Positions 1 through 6,601 of a DNA stretch of 34,697 bases are shown here, piece by piece (the first letter of the stretch is position 1; every line of letters begins with the position of its first letter). Made by a program: the position numbers and the translations under genes. The notes beneath the pieces are model-generated. The model saw only the letters and a list, made by a program, of their open reading frames with translations. It made no database searches and was not told the DNA's origin. Origin of the DNA: Candidatus Uhrbacteria bacterium (lineage in GTDB: Bacteria; Patescibacteriota; Patescibacteriia; UBA9934); contig CALRHV010000009.1 of NCBI GenBank assembly GCA_943359525.1, forward strand, positions 1 through 34,697, in the 5' to 3' direction.

Positions 1-651
1 ATTGGCATGCTCGCGGACTTTGCGAACGGCGATGCACGGTCGGCGCTGAACACACTCGATCTTGCGGTGAAGACCTCGAAAGGATCCGCCATCACCACGA
101 ATCTCATCAAAACTGCGCTCGCAAAAAGCCATCTTCACTACGACAAGGACGGCGAGGAGCATTACAACATCATCTCGGCGCTGCACAAATCGATGCGAGG
201 AAACGATGCGAATGCGGCGCTGTATTGGATGGGACGGATGCTCCTTTCCGGCGAAGATCCGCGTTACGTGACTCGCCGGCTGATTCGATTCGCAAGCGAG
301 GACATCGGCCTCGCTGATCCGAACGCGCTTGTTCAGGCCATCGCCGCGCACGATGCCGCTGTTTCGATCGGCATGCCGGAATGCTCCGTCAACATCGCAC
401 AATGCGTTGCGTACTTATCGAAAGCACCAAAATCGAACGCGCTCTACACGGCGTGGCAATCGGTTTCCGATGATATCCAAAACCTCCCAAACGAACCGGT
501 GCCGATTCATCTTCGGAATGCGCCAACAAAGTTGATGAAAGATCTCGGTTACGGAAAAGGCTACAAGTACACACCGAACTTTAAGGATGCAAATGAGGCG
601 AAACAGGAGTATTTACCAGATCGGCTGAAGAACAAGAAATATTTACAATAA
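1..651 (+). CDS. rarA: Replication-associated recombination protein A (RarA/MgsA), C-terminal part
   Basis: This is the 3' part of a gene whose start lies left of the window; the frame is open from base 1 and the first ATG at position 7 is internal. The visible product begins in the AAA+ lid region (GDARSALNTLDLA, matching the family's DGDAR-ALN motif). It continues into the tetramerisation domain with KSMRGNDANAALYWMGRML, then RYVTRRLIRFASEDIGLADP, and ends at LPDRLKNKKYLQ, the usual RarA C-terminus. RarA proteins are DNA-dependent ATPases that act at stalled replication forks and on single-stranded DNA ends. The Walker motifs would lie outside the window, so ATPase competence cannot be judged here. 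The gene is followed by a hairpin with a T-tract. Confidence 0.93.
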   Translation: MGMLADFANGDARSALNTLDLAVKTSKGSAITTNLIKTALAKSHLHYDKDGEEHYNIISALHKSMRGNDANAALYWMGRMLLSGEDPRYVTRRLIRFASEDIGLADPNALVQAIAAHDAAVSIGMPECSVNIAQCVAYLSKAPKSNALYTAWQSVSDDIQNLPNEPVPIHLRNAPTKLMKDLGYGKGYKYTPNFKDANEAKQEYLPDRLKNKKYLQ

Positions 652-658
652 AGGAAAA

Positions 659-736
659 GCCGGCCGAGCTCAAGCCTCACCAGAACCTCCCGATCGTCAG
701 GAGGATTCCCTTTTTGGTGAAGCGGACTCGGCCGGC
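659..736. terminator. Nested double hairpin between convergent rarA and trxB
   Basis: An outer perfect 10-bp stem (GCCGGCCGAG at 659-668 with CTCGGCCGGC at 727-736) encloses a second stem (TCACC 677-681 with GGTGA 716-720) and an inner hairpin (GAACCTCC 683-690 with GGAGGaTTC 700-708). Read on plus, the inner hairpin is followed by TTTTT at 711-715, as expected for a rarA terminator. Read on minus, the outer stem is followed by TTTTCCTTTATT, as expected for an end of the infB-trxA-trxB transcript. The pairing is seen directly; the bidirectional terminator role is inferred. Confidence 0.6.
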
Positions 737-1050
737 AGTACCACGCACAACGCCACGAGGCCCGCCTCCCCAGATGGGCCAGCAGCAGTTGCACGCGATG
801 TGATCGCCGATTTCTCGGCAGAGATTGCCCGCACCAACGCTCGTCCAATCAAGCACTCGAGGAGACGAGACGGCCGGCTGAACGCAACGAGGAACAGGCA
901 ATGAGGACGAATCCCTTGATTCCAATCCGAGCACGAATATGGTCGGAGATGAAAGGCCCAGTAATGAAACCGAGGAACTCGTACGCGCACTGTACTCAAA
1001 ATCGTCTCCGCGCACAACACGTCAGAATAAACGACGAAGCATTTTCAAAA
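737..1050 (+). other. Gene-poor stretch, possible decayed ORF
   Basis: No recognised gene lies here. On plus, the frame starting at 650 is open to the stop just after 900 and reads like protein in its second half (for example AVARDVIADFSAEIARTN), but it lacks an early start codon. The frame around 939 then reads NETEELVRALYSKSS and runs into the trxB 3' end. Joining the two would need a frameshift near 880-900. A frameshifted remnant of a small gene is one explanation; chance open frames in GC-rich DNA is another. Minus-strand frames here are rich in Cys, Trp and Ser and look like shadows. Confidence 0.25.
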
Positions 1051-1051
1051 A

Positions 1052-1969
1052 TTACTCCTGCGACTCAATCCATCGTTCCGCATCAAGCGCGGCCATACAG
1101 CCAGTTCCGGCCGCGGTAACTGCCTGACGATAGATGTGATCAGCAACGTCGCCACACGCGAAAATTCCTGGAATGTTTGTTGCTGTCGATCTGGACGGAA
1201 GCATAATGTAGCCTTTTTCATCGAGATCGATGAGGCCCTTAAAGATTGCGGTATTCGGCTTGTGACCGATCGCCATAAAGATTCCGTCGCATGCGATAGA
1301 ACCGTCTTCCCCACTGACGACATTTCGTGTTCGAAGACCCGTGACGTGATTGTCACCAAGAATTTCTTCGATCGTCGTGTTCATCACAAGTTCGATCTTT
1401 GGGTTATTCTTTGCCTTATCGATCATGATTTTGGACGCACGGAAATCCTCACGACGATGCACGATCGTCACCTTGTTTGCGAAACGTGTAAGGAATGTCG
1501 CCTCTTCCATTGCCGTGTCTCCCCCACCAACAACGACGATCTCCTTTCCACGAAAGAAAAATCCGTCACACGTCGCACACGCAGAAACACCTTTTCCTTG
1601 TAGTCGCTCTTCACCAGGAACACCAAGCCACATGGCGGACGCACCGGTAGCGATGATGACAGCCTTCGATTGAATCGATCGCGTCGCGGTCTTAATCGTA
1701 AAAGGCGACGAGGTTCCGATAACTTCAACAACAACATCGTCGATGAATTCTGTTCCGAAACGAAGCGCCTGCTTCTTAAGTTTCTCCATCAGCTCCGGTC
1801 CGAGCACGCCGTCGGCTTCTCCCGGCCAATTTTCAACGTCGGACGTGAGCGTTAACTGCCCACCAGGCTGCAAACCCGCAATCATTGTTGGTGAAAGATT
1901 GGCACGAGCCGCATAAATCGCCGCGGTGTAGCCCGCAGGACCAGAACCAATAATCACGACGTTTTGCAT
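1052..1969 (-). CDS. trxB: Thioredoxin-disulfide reductase
   Basis: The 305-residue product is a standard low-molecular-weight bacterial thioredoxin reductase that passes electrons from NADPH through FAD to thioredoxin in the cytoplasm. It starts with the FAD-binding GSGPAGYTAAIYAARANL, carries the redox-active CATC pair at Cys131 and Cys134, then the NADPH-binding GGGDTAMEEA, and ends with the family motif GIFACGDVAD. Length matches the family (about 300-320). The ATG sits one base after the trxA stop, so the two genes are almost certainly co-transcribed and translationally coupled. The enzyme and its substrate are therefore made from one message, behind infB. Confidence 0.97.
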   Translation of the reverse strand: MQNVVIIGSGPAGYTAAIYAARANLSPTMIAGLQPGGQLTLTSDVENWPGEADGVLGPELMEKLKKQALRFGTEFIDDVVVEVIGTSSPFTIKTATRSIQSKAVIIATGASAMWLGVPGEERLQGKGVSACATCDGFFFRGKEIVVVGGGDTAMEEATFLTRFANKVTIVHRREDFRASKIMIDKAKNNPKIELVMNTTIEEILGDNHVTGLRTRNVVSGEDGSIACDGIFMAIGHKPNTAIFKGLIDLDEKGYIMLPSRSTATNIPGIFACGDVADHIYRQAVTAAGTGCMAALDAERWIESQE

Positions 1970-1970
1970 A

Positions 1971-2282
1971 TTATAAATGCCTCGCGACTCTCTCGGCTAA
2001 TACATCTTTCGTCATCGCTCCAGCAAACTGCTCCACCACTGCCCCACCTTTCATCACTATGAATGTTGGGATGGAGAGAACATTGTAACGCTGTGCCAGG
2101 TCTGGCGCGTCGTCCACGTTCACCTTTACCACGAGAACTTCTGGATGTTCGCTACCGTATGCCTCAATGGTTGGCGCCATCATCTTGCATGGCCCACACC
2201 ACGGTGCCCAGAAATCAATCAACACTGGTGACGACGACTGCAACACGACCGCATCAAAATTCGATGAATTGAGTTCTTGCAT
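1971..2282 (-). CDS. trxA: Thioredoxin
   Basis: The 103-residue protein has the classic thioredoxin fold signature FWAPWCGPCKMMAP, with the active-site pair at Cys29 and Cys32, and the cis-proline segment SIPTFIVMKGG. It reduces cytoplasmic protein disulfides and is itself reduced by the product of trxB just downstream. Length and motif order are typical. The gene lies 18 bases after infB. Its leader before the ATG is pyrimidine-rich (AATTTCTTCT) with no Shine-Dalgarno, a pattern shared with other housekeeping genes in the window. Confidence 0.97.
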   Translation of the reverse strand: MQELNSSNFDAVVLQSSSPVLIDFWAPWCGPCKMMAPTIEAYGSEHPEVLVVKVNVDDAPDLAQRYNVLSIPTFIVMKGGAVVEQFAGAMTKDVLAERVARHL

Positions 2283-2300
2283 AGAAGAAATTATCGATGA

Positions 2301-4334
2301 CTACTTTGCTCCCTCCACACTCAATGTTCGAGCATGAAGCTCTTCGGTGTAGGCTTCAAGAATATCTCCGATTTCGATTTTTGTCTTGCCCACAAAACTC
2401 AATCCACAGTCCTGGCCCGCAAGTACATCCTTTACTGCTGACTTTCCGCTCTGGAGTGCCTCGATCTTTCCTTCTCCCACAATCTTTCCATCGCGAAGCA
2501 CACGAACGATGGCGTTTGGAATGAGCTTTCCCTTCTTTACCTTCGCACCAACGATGTGGCCCTTGTCGGTCTTCTTGAAGAGCGCGAGCACTTCAGCAAC
2601 ACCGATTTCTGTGTGAATCTTTTCTGAAGGAATCAGCTTCTTCAAACGCTCAACCGTGTTTTCGAACAGCTTATAAATAACAGAATATTCTTCGACAGCA
2701 ATGTGCTTATCGCGAGCAAGTTCGTGCGCCGCTGGTGTCGGCTTCACGTTGAAGGCGAGAACCACAGCGTTCGCGGCCTCTGCGCGCAAGACTTCAGCGT
2801 CGGTAACATTGCCGAGTCCCTTGCCGACGATCGTGAGGCCAACGTATGGGTTGTCGATCTTTTCAAGCATACCGATAATTGCCTCGAGCGATCCAAGCAT
2901 GTCGGCCTTCACAAACACGTTGAGCACCGCCTTGCTGCCGTCCTCTTCTACTTCCTCCTCAGTTTGGTTGGTTGTCTTCACCGTCATCTGGCCAACGGCA
3001 CCTCTCTTTGTGGCCTGCGACTTAATGGTCTGCAAATCGTCCGCGTTCTCTGGAACTTCCAAAATATCACCAACGGATGGTGCCTCTTTAAAGCCAAGAA
3101 TCATCACTGGAGTTGATGGAGGGGCTTCCTTGATTGCCTTCCCATCGAACGCTTTCATGGCACGAACGCGACCATAGTTCACGCCGCGAACAGACAAAAT
3201 ATCGGACGCGTGAAGCGTTCCAGCCTGAACAATGATTGTTGCAACAGGACCTTGACCTTTGTCGACGTGACTTTCGATGATGGTTCCAATGGCTTTGCGA
3301 TTTGGATTTGCAACAATCGATGCTTTCTCAAGATCCGCAACGAGCAACACCATGTCCAACAGCTGATCGATGTTCGCGCCAGTCTTTGCAGACACGGGAA
3401 CACAAATCGTTTTTCCGCCCCAATCTTCTGGCGTTAATCCAAGCTCGCCGAGCTGAGATTTCACAAGCTCGATGTTCGCGCCTGGCTTATCCATCTTGTT
3501 GATCGCAACGACGAACGGAAGCTTCGCAGCCTTAATGATATCGATCGCCTCACGTGTTTGTGGGCGCATGCCATCGTCTGCCGCAATAACGAGAATCGCC
3601 ACGTCGGCAACCTTTGCACCACGCGAACGCATCACGGTAAACGCTTCGTGACCAGGAGTATCAATAAATGTAAGAAGCTTTCCATCTTTTTCCACCTGGT
3701 ACGCGCCAATGTGCTGAGTAATTCCCCCAGCTTCCGTATCGATAACGCGCGTTTTACGAATGGTATCCAAAATAAGTGTCTTACCGTGGTCGACGTGTCC
3801 CATCACCACAATAACCGGTGGACGAGCAACCTGATCTTCCGCGTGCTGCGATTCCTGCTCCTTCACCTCTGCCATACGGTCGGCAGCATGAGCATCAACG
3901 GATTCGTCTGCAGATTCCATTGGCTCAGTAATAAATCCAAGATCTTCAGAAACAATCGACGCCGTCTCATAATCAATGCGCTCGTTCAAGCTGGCCAAAA
4001 TACCGGCCTTCATGAGCTCTTGCATGACTTTCGCCACCGGCATGTTGAGCGCAACCGCAAATTCACGCACGGAAAGCGTTGGTGGGATTTTCACCTTTGG
4101 CGCGTCGCCAGACTTCACCTTTTCCTTGAGCAACATCTGCGCCTTCTGGTTCTCCATCTTTTGCTGGAGATATTGGCGTTTCTTGTATTCCTGCCATGCG
4201 TTCATGATGCGACCCGCATCGCGATCTGGGATTTTGATGGCCTTGCCACCAATGTCAAAACCAAGCTCCGGCAGCTTGGAACGCAATTCTTCTGTGGAAA
4301 CCCGCAACCGGCGGGCAAGTTCAGAGATGTTCAT
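2301..4334 (-). CDS. infB: Translation initiation factor IF-2
   Basis: The 677-residue product is a compact IF-2, the GTPase that brings initiator tRNA to the small ribosomal subunit. An N-terminal helical IF2N domain (MNISELARRLRVSTEELRS) and a second IF2N-like segment (TLSVREFAVALNMPVAKV) precede the G domain. The G domain has GHVDHGKT, DTPGHEAF and NKMDKPGA, followed by the beta-barrel and C-terminal initiator-binding domains. The long variable linker of enterobacterial IF-2 is absent. An open frame extends 107 codons upstream to 4655 but runs through a cassette on the other strand. I chose the ATG at 4334 because IF2N begins there and a promoter places the transcript start almost on it. 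It leads an operon with trxA and trxB. Confidence 0.96.
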   Translation of the reverse strand: MNISELARRLRVSTEELRSKLPELGFDIGGKAIKIPDRDAGRIMNAWQEYKKRQYLQQKMENQKAQMLLKEKVKSGDAPKVKIPPTLSVREFAVALNMPVAKVMQELMKAGILASLNERIDYETASIVSEDLGFITEPMESADESVDAHAADRMAEVKEQESQHAEDQVARPPVIVVMGHVDHGKTLILDTIRKTRVIDTEAGGITQHIGAYQVEKDGKLLTFIDTPGHEAFTVMRSRGAKVADVAILVIAADDGMRPQTREAIDIIKAAKLPFVVAINKMDKPGANIELVKSQLGELGLTPEDWGGKTICVPVSAKTGANIDQLLDMVLLVADLEKASIVANPNRKAIGTIIESHVDKGQGPVATIIVQAGTLHASDILSVRGVNYGRVRAMKAFDGKAIKEAPPSTPVMILGFKEAPSVGDILEVPENADDLQTIKSQATKRGAVGQMTVKTTNQTEEEVEEDGSKAVLNVFVKADMLGSLEAIIGMLEKIDNPYVGLTIVGKGLGNVTDAEVLRAEAANAVVLAFNVKPTPAAHELARDKHIAVEEYSVIYKLFENTVERLKKLIPSEKIHTEIGVAEVLALFKKTDKGHIVGAKVKKGKLIPNAIVRVLRDGKIVGEGKIEALQSGKSAVKDVLAGQDCGLSFVGKTKIEIGDILEAYTEELHARTLSVEGAK

Positions 4335-4341
4335 GGCCAAG

Positions 4342-4370
4342 AGTGTACTCGATGAAGGGCTTTGGAGCAA
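4342..4370 (-). promoter_or_regulatory. Predicted infB promoter, nearly leaderless
   Basis: On minus, -35 TTGCTC (4365-4370) is followed after 17 bp by -10 TACACT (4342-4347). The expected transcript start falls at 4335-4336, one or two bases before the infB ATG. The motif spacing is read directly; leaderless initiation is inferred. Confidence 0.5.
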
Positions 4371-4393
4371 GAAATGGCTGAGGATTGCAAAAT
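4351..4393. repeat. 43-bp direct repeat, copy 1 (infB promoter region)
   Basis: This stretch matches 5276-5318 at about 36 of 43 positions by eye, in the same orientation, with shared cores GCAAGAAATG and CTGAGGATTGC. The two copies flank the block holding the 66-residue Cys/His-rich gene and hicBA. This copy contains the -35 of infB (minus) and the -35 of the small gene (plus). Confidence 0.65.
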
Positions 4394-4412
4394 ATCGCAT
4401 CTTTGCTATCGT
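4385..4412 (+). promoter_or_regulatory. Predicted promoter of the 66-residue Cys/His-rich gene
   Basis: TTGCAA (4385-4390), 16-bp spacer, TATCGT (4407-4412). It is divergent from, and interleaved with, the infB promoter region. Confidence 0.5.
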
Positions 4413-4436
4413 GGATGCACAACCCAGGTGCTTCTC

Positions 4437-4637
4437 ATGCCGACTGACTCCAACTGTACGTGCACCCACGGCCACTACGATCCCTACTGTCCGATGCACG
4501 GACACGGGTCCCGTCAAAGCGAAATCCAACACGCGTTCGACAAGACACTGTGGACCCGAATCCAGGAGTGCCGCGCCCGCCCACCACGACCAGCTCCATC
4601 GTCCTACCGCGAGCTCGACCTCGTTCCTCGAGGCTGA
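4437..4637 (+). CDS. Small Cys/His-rich protein of unknown function (66 aa)
   Basis: I do not recognise a family. The product starts MPTDSNCTCTHGHYDPYCP and continues MHGHGSRQS. This gives a CxCxHGH...CPxHGHG cluster of three cysteines and four histidines that could bind one metal ion. The rest is charged and then proline/arginine-rich (RARPPRPAPSSYRE). The ATG at 4437 was chosen because AGGTG sits 6 bases upstream and a promoter lies at 4385-4412; a start further left at 4362 would precede the transcript start. A terminator follows 20 bases after the stop. It is a free-standing transcription unit. A second small Cys-rich protein occurs in the same block at 6602-6868. Metal binding is inferred from residues only. 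Confidence 0.62.
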   Translation: MPTDSNCTCTHGHYDPYCPMHGHGSRQSEIQHAFDKTLWTRIQECRARPPRPAPSSYRELDLVPRG

Positions 4638-4657
4638 GCCAACATCACCGAACACGC

Positions 4658-4702
4658 GCCGCGATTCCTACGCCAGGAGTCGCGGCGGCTGCGTTATATT
4701 AC
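4658..4702 (+). terminator. Repeated-family intrinsic terminator, copy 1
   Basis: A 12-bp stem (GCCGCGATTCCT / AGGAGTCGCGGC, loop ACGCC) is followed by GGCTGCGTTATATTA. It is preceded by CACCGAACACGC, which recurs before the copies at 6131 and 6916. It ends the unit at 4437-4637 and abuts the hicA 3' end. Confidence 0.8.
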
Positions 4703-4708
4703 AATTCT

Positions 4709-4921
4709 TTAGCAAACGAACTCACTCATATCTAATCCGCTTTGCTTGATAATGTGACGCAATGTTCCCGTTCGCATGTCTTTGGAATGGTATGGAACGA
4801 CGAGCGTTATTGCTCCGAGAGTGTATTTTCGGTGACTTCCCTGCTGAGAAACAAAAATAAATCCAGCTGATTCTAAAACTCGAATAACGTCTTTAGGTTT
4901 TAAAACCGGTAAAACGGTCAT
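4709..4921 (-). CDS. hicA: HicA-family toxin (mRNA interferase)
   Basis: The about 70-residue protein has the HicA/YcfA double-stranded-RNA-binding-like fold: KPKDVIRVLESAGF, then the catalytic-histidine motif QQGSHRKYT, then VVPYHSKDMRTGTLRHIIKQ and LDMSEF. HicA toxins cleave mRNA and are neutralised by HicB. The ATG at 4921 lies 4 bases after the hicB stop. A GTG at 4939 in the same frame would overlap hicB by 14 bases and has AGGAG only 3 bases before it, so the exact start is uncertain. Translation is probably coupled to hicB. Gene order is antitoxin then toxin, the reverse of the commonest hicAB order. Confidence 0.88.
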   Translation of the reverse strand: MTVLPVLKPKDVIRVLESAGFIFVSQQGSHRKYTLGAITLVVPYHSKDMRTGTLRHIIKQSGLDMSEFVC

Positions 4922-4925
4922 ATCG

Positions 4926-5171
4926 CTATGCAGCGACACTCACTCCTGCAAGAATGACGCGATGAAAAGGCGCCTTCTTTGTTCGTTTCTTTGACTCATT
5001 TTTGAGATATAACGATGCTGCCTCTTGAATATTCACTGACGCCTCCTCAAAAGTATCGCCTTCAGAAATACAGCCCGGCAAAGCCGGAATCGTTACCGTG
5101 TAGCCCCCGACTTCCTCGTCTTCCTCAAAAACCGCAGTAAACTGCTGAACAGATTTGGTACGATTGTTCAT
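4926..5171 (-). CDS. hicB: HicB-family antitoxin
   Basis: The 81-residue protein has the partial RNase H fold of HicB: FTAVFEEDEEVGGYTVTIP, the conserved ALPGCISEGDTFEEA and NIQEAASLYL. No C-terminal helix-turn-helix or ribbon-helix-helix is visible. It would bind and block HicA; whether it also represses its own promoter is unclear because the DNA-binding domain seems absent. I use the ATG at 5171; a TTG at 5189 would add six residues. The gene directly precedes hicA. The upstream region includes the second copy of the 43-bp repeat, in which the -10 seen at infB is degraded. Confidence 0.86.
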   Translation of the reverse strand: MNNRTKSVQQFTAVFEEDEEVGGYTVTIPALPGCISEGDTFEEASVNIQEAASLYLKNESKKRTKKAPFHRVILAGVSVAA

Positions 5172-5275
5172 ATACTTCAACGATATCAAAAATCGTCATC
5201 ATCGAACAGAAGCAGGAAAGATCCACCTTATTTCGCAAAACGGTTCTGCATGTGCATTGAGGCGTGCATGAAGTC

Positions 5276-5318
5276 GATGAACGGCTTCGCGGCAAGAAAT
5301 GACTGAGGATTGCGCAAT
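5276..5318. repeat. 43-bp direct repeat, copy 2
   Basis: This is a diverged direct copy of 4351-4393. On minus it keeps TTGCCG where the infB copy has its -35 TTGCTC, but TTCATG replaces TACACT at the -10 position. It sits between hicB (minus) and the orphan gene at 5393 (plus). Confidence 0.65.
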
Positions 5319-5322
5319 TCCT

Positions 5323-5351
5323 TTGACGAAGGGCTGAAATCCGATACGATA
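5323..5351 (+). promoter_or_regulatory. Predicted promoter of the orphan gene at 5393
   Basis: TTGACG (5323-5328) is followed after 16 bp by TACGAT (5345-5350), or after 17 bp by ACGATA. The predicted leader is about 35 nt. Confidence 0.5.
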
Positions 5352-5392
5352 ACGCTGCTGGAACTCCCACCCCATCTAGCAAAAGGCACCCA

Positions 5393-5821
5393 ATGCGCGC
5401 TCATTCACTGACCCGTTCCCTCGGCACCCTACTCACCGGAACCCCGCATTCTTCCCGCGCCACTCCGGGCAACGTCCTGTCGGTCTTCGTTCGGAGAGAC
5501 GAATCCCGACACCTCAGTTTCGTGTTGGACGATCCTCACGGGTTCGCTGTCGGCACCCTCTCGCTGCCGCAAAGCGGGAGAACCCCGACCATCATCAGCC
5601 TGGCGATGCCACTTCACGACATCATCTGGGCATGGCGTCAGGGCCTGCGGATGGCGAATCTGGATTTCGAGATTACTGCGTTCGACTCAAAAGAACGTCG
5701 ACTCTTCCACCTCGAAGGATACCTCCGCAGTGAATGCTCCGATCCTGGAAATCACGTCCGGCAGGAAATCGCGCGATTCCAGAGCGTGAATCTCAAGCTC
5801 ATCAACATCACGCCGCCGTAG
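5393..5821 (+). CDS. Hypothetical protein, 142 aa
   Basis: I do not recognise a family. The first 30 or so residues are polar and Ser/Thr/Arg-rich (MRAHSLTRSLGTLLTG). The rest looks like a mixed alpha/beta globular domain with hydrophobic segments such as LSFVLDDPHGFAVGTLSLP and IISLAMPLHDIIWAWRQGL. No catalytic motif, signal peptide or membrane helix stands out. AAGG lies 6 bases before the ATG. The gene has its own promoter and a terminator 35 bases after the stop, so it forms a monocistronic unit. By eye its third codon positions are richer in G and C than those of the neighbouring housekeeping genes. Confidence 0.7.
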   Translation: MRAHSLTRSLGTLLTGTPHSSRATPGNVLSVFVRRDESRHLSFVLDDPHGFAVGTLSLPQSGRTPTIISLAMPLHDIIWAWRQGLRMANLDFEITAFDSKERRLFHLEGYLRSECSDPGNHVRQEIARFQSVNLKLINITPP

Positions 5822-5855
5822 TTCTGACCGGCGAGACACTCCCGACGACCAACGC

Positions 5856-5894
5856 GCCGCGATTCCCACGAGGAGTCGCGGCGGCTGCGTTTTA
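5856..5894 (+). terminator. Repeated-family intrinsic terminator, copy 2
   Basis: An 11-bp stem (GCCGCGATTCC / GGAGTCGCGGC) is followed by GGCTGCGTTTTA. The tail runs straight into the -35 box of the next unit (TTGCAG at 5895). Confidence 0.8.
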
Positions 5895-5923
5895 TTGCAG
5901 AAAATCCTCCTGCGTCGTACATT
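5895..5923 (+). promoter_or_regulatory. Predicted promoter of the 48-residue gene
   Basis: TTGCAG (5895-5900), 17-bp spacer, TACATT (5918-5923). The -10 and following bases up to CACNAACGAGGTT closely resemble the promoter at 6552-6580. Confidence 0.6.
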
Positions 5924-5946
5924 AAAGACGCACCAACGAGGTTCCA

Positions 5947-6093
5947 TTGGCCAAGAAAAAACGTCCAACAACGCCAGAGCTTCTCCTCGCTCTCGACGAC
6001 GCAATCGCGAGAGAAATCGAGAAAAAGGCTGCTGGCCCGAAGCGTCCTCCACCGCAGTCGATCCGCAATCTCAAGTTTGCCTCCGGAAACTGA
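5947..6093 (+). CDS. Small basic protein, 48 aa (TTG start)
   Basis: The frame starting at TTG 5947 encodes a lysine/arginine-rich N-terminus (MAKKKRPTTPELLLALDD), a charged helix (AIAREIEKKAAG) and a proline-containing basic tail ending LKFASGN. In-frame ATG and GTG are absent between the upstream stop at 5923 and this codon. GAGG sits 5 bases before the TTG, and a good promoter and a terminator bracket the frame. The length is too short for most ORF callers. It resembles small nucleic-acid-binding proteins in composition only; no family is recognised. Confidence 0.6.
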   Translation: MAKKKRPTTPELLLALDDAIAREIEKKAAGPKRPPPQSIRNLKFASGN

Positions 6094-6130
6094 GGCACCC
6101 TATCTCAGTCAACACACGCACCGAACACGC

Positions 6131-6170
6131 GCCGCGATTCCTACGCCAGGAGTCGCGGTGTTGCGTTTTG
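6131..6170 (+). terminator. Repeated-family intrinsic terminator, copy 3
   Basis: The stem GCCGCGATTCCT / AGGAGTCGCGGT (loop ACGCC) is followed by GTTGCGTTTTG, again preceded by CACCGAACACGC. The tail adjoins the next -35 at 6171. Confidence 0.8.
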
Positions 6171-6198
6171 TTGATCGTTTTATATATTCATGTATGAT
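6171..6198 (+). promoter_or_regulatory. Predicted promoter of the unit at 6205-6550
   Basis: TTGATC (6171-6176), 16-bp spacer that is AT-rich (TTTTATATATTC), TATGAT (6193-6198). One of the better promoter matches in the window. Confidence 0.6.
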
Positions 6199-6204
6199 TC
6201 CGTG

Positions 6205-6513
6205 GCTCGACGTCGCAAGGCGCTCGGGTCTACGCCAAGTCCTCCTTCGGGAGGCATCCGTCAGGCCGCTTCATCGCGGCAAATCCCGCAGAAAGTCCGC
6301 GTTCACCGGACGACTCCACCCCAAGTGAACACAGGAGAACACACATCGTTCGCGCAACGTTTTCCCAAGGCTTCGGCAAAGGTACAACGTGGGCTGATCC
6401 CCCAAAATGCATAAGCAACAGCGCGAACAACACACGACGGCTCAATGCCGAGGAATCCAAACGGACAAGTCCCAAAGTGTCGGGTTTCCTACAACGCTCC
6501 TCGACAACGAGCA
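6205..6513 (+). other. Transcribed unit of unclear content (short protein or RNA)
   Basis: The stretch lies between a good promoter and a 14-bp hairpin, like the neighbouring units, but I cannot decide on a gene. One frame from GTG 6202 gives 70 basic residues (MARRRKALGSTPSPPSGG) but starts just before the predicted transcript start. A second frame, from 6198, is open for about 200 codons with G/C-rich third positions but has no early start codon. A structured RNA of about 340 nt is the alternative. I looked for tmRNA, RNase P RNA and SRP RNA signatures and did not find them convincingly. Confidence 0.3.
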
Positions 6514-6550
6514 ACGGCGCACACTCCTCTGGGAGTGTGCGCCGTCTTCA
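6514..6550 (+). terminator. Strong hairpin ending the unit at 6205
   Basis: ACGGCGCACACTCC pairs with GGAGTGTGCGCCGT around a 4-base loop, followed by CTTCAATT. It is unrelated in sequence to the repeated terminators. The tail adjoins the next -35 (TTGCAA at 6552). Confidence 0.65.
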
Positions 6551-6551
6551 A

Positions 6552-6580
6552 TTGCAAAAAATGCTTTTCCGCCGTACATT
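6552..6580 (+). promoter_or_regulatory. Predicted promoter of the 88-residue Cys-rich gene
   Basis: TTGCAA (6552-6557), 17-bp spacer, TACATT (6575-6580). The segment is similar to the promoter at 5895-5923. Confidence 0.6.
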
Positions 6581-6601
6581 TTACACACTCACGAGGTTTT
6601 C

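Noticed and set aside
4335-4655. Upstream extension of infB by 107 codons
   Set aside because: It runs antisense through the 66-residue gene and its terminator, and a promoter places the infB transcript start next to the ATG at 4334.
6205-6513. RNase P RNA or tmRNA
   Set aside because: A GAAAGTCC word resembles part of the RNase P core, but the other conserved regions are missing; no tRNA-like ends for tmRNA.
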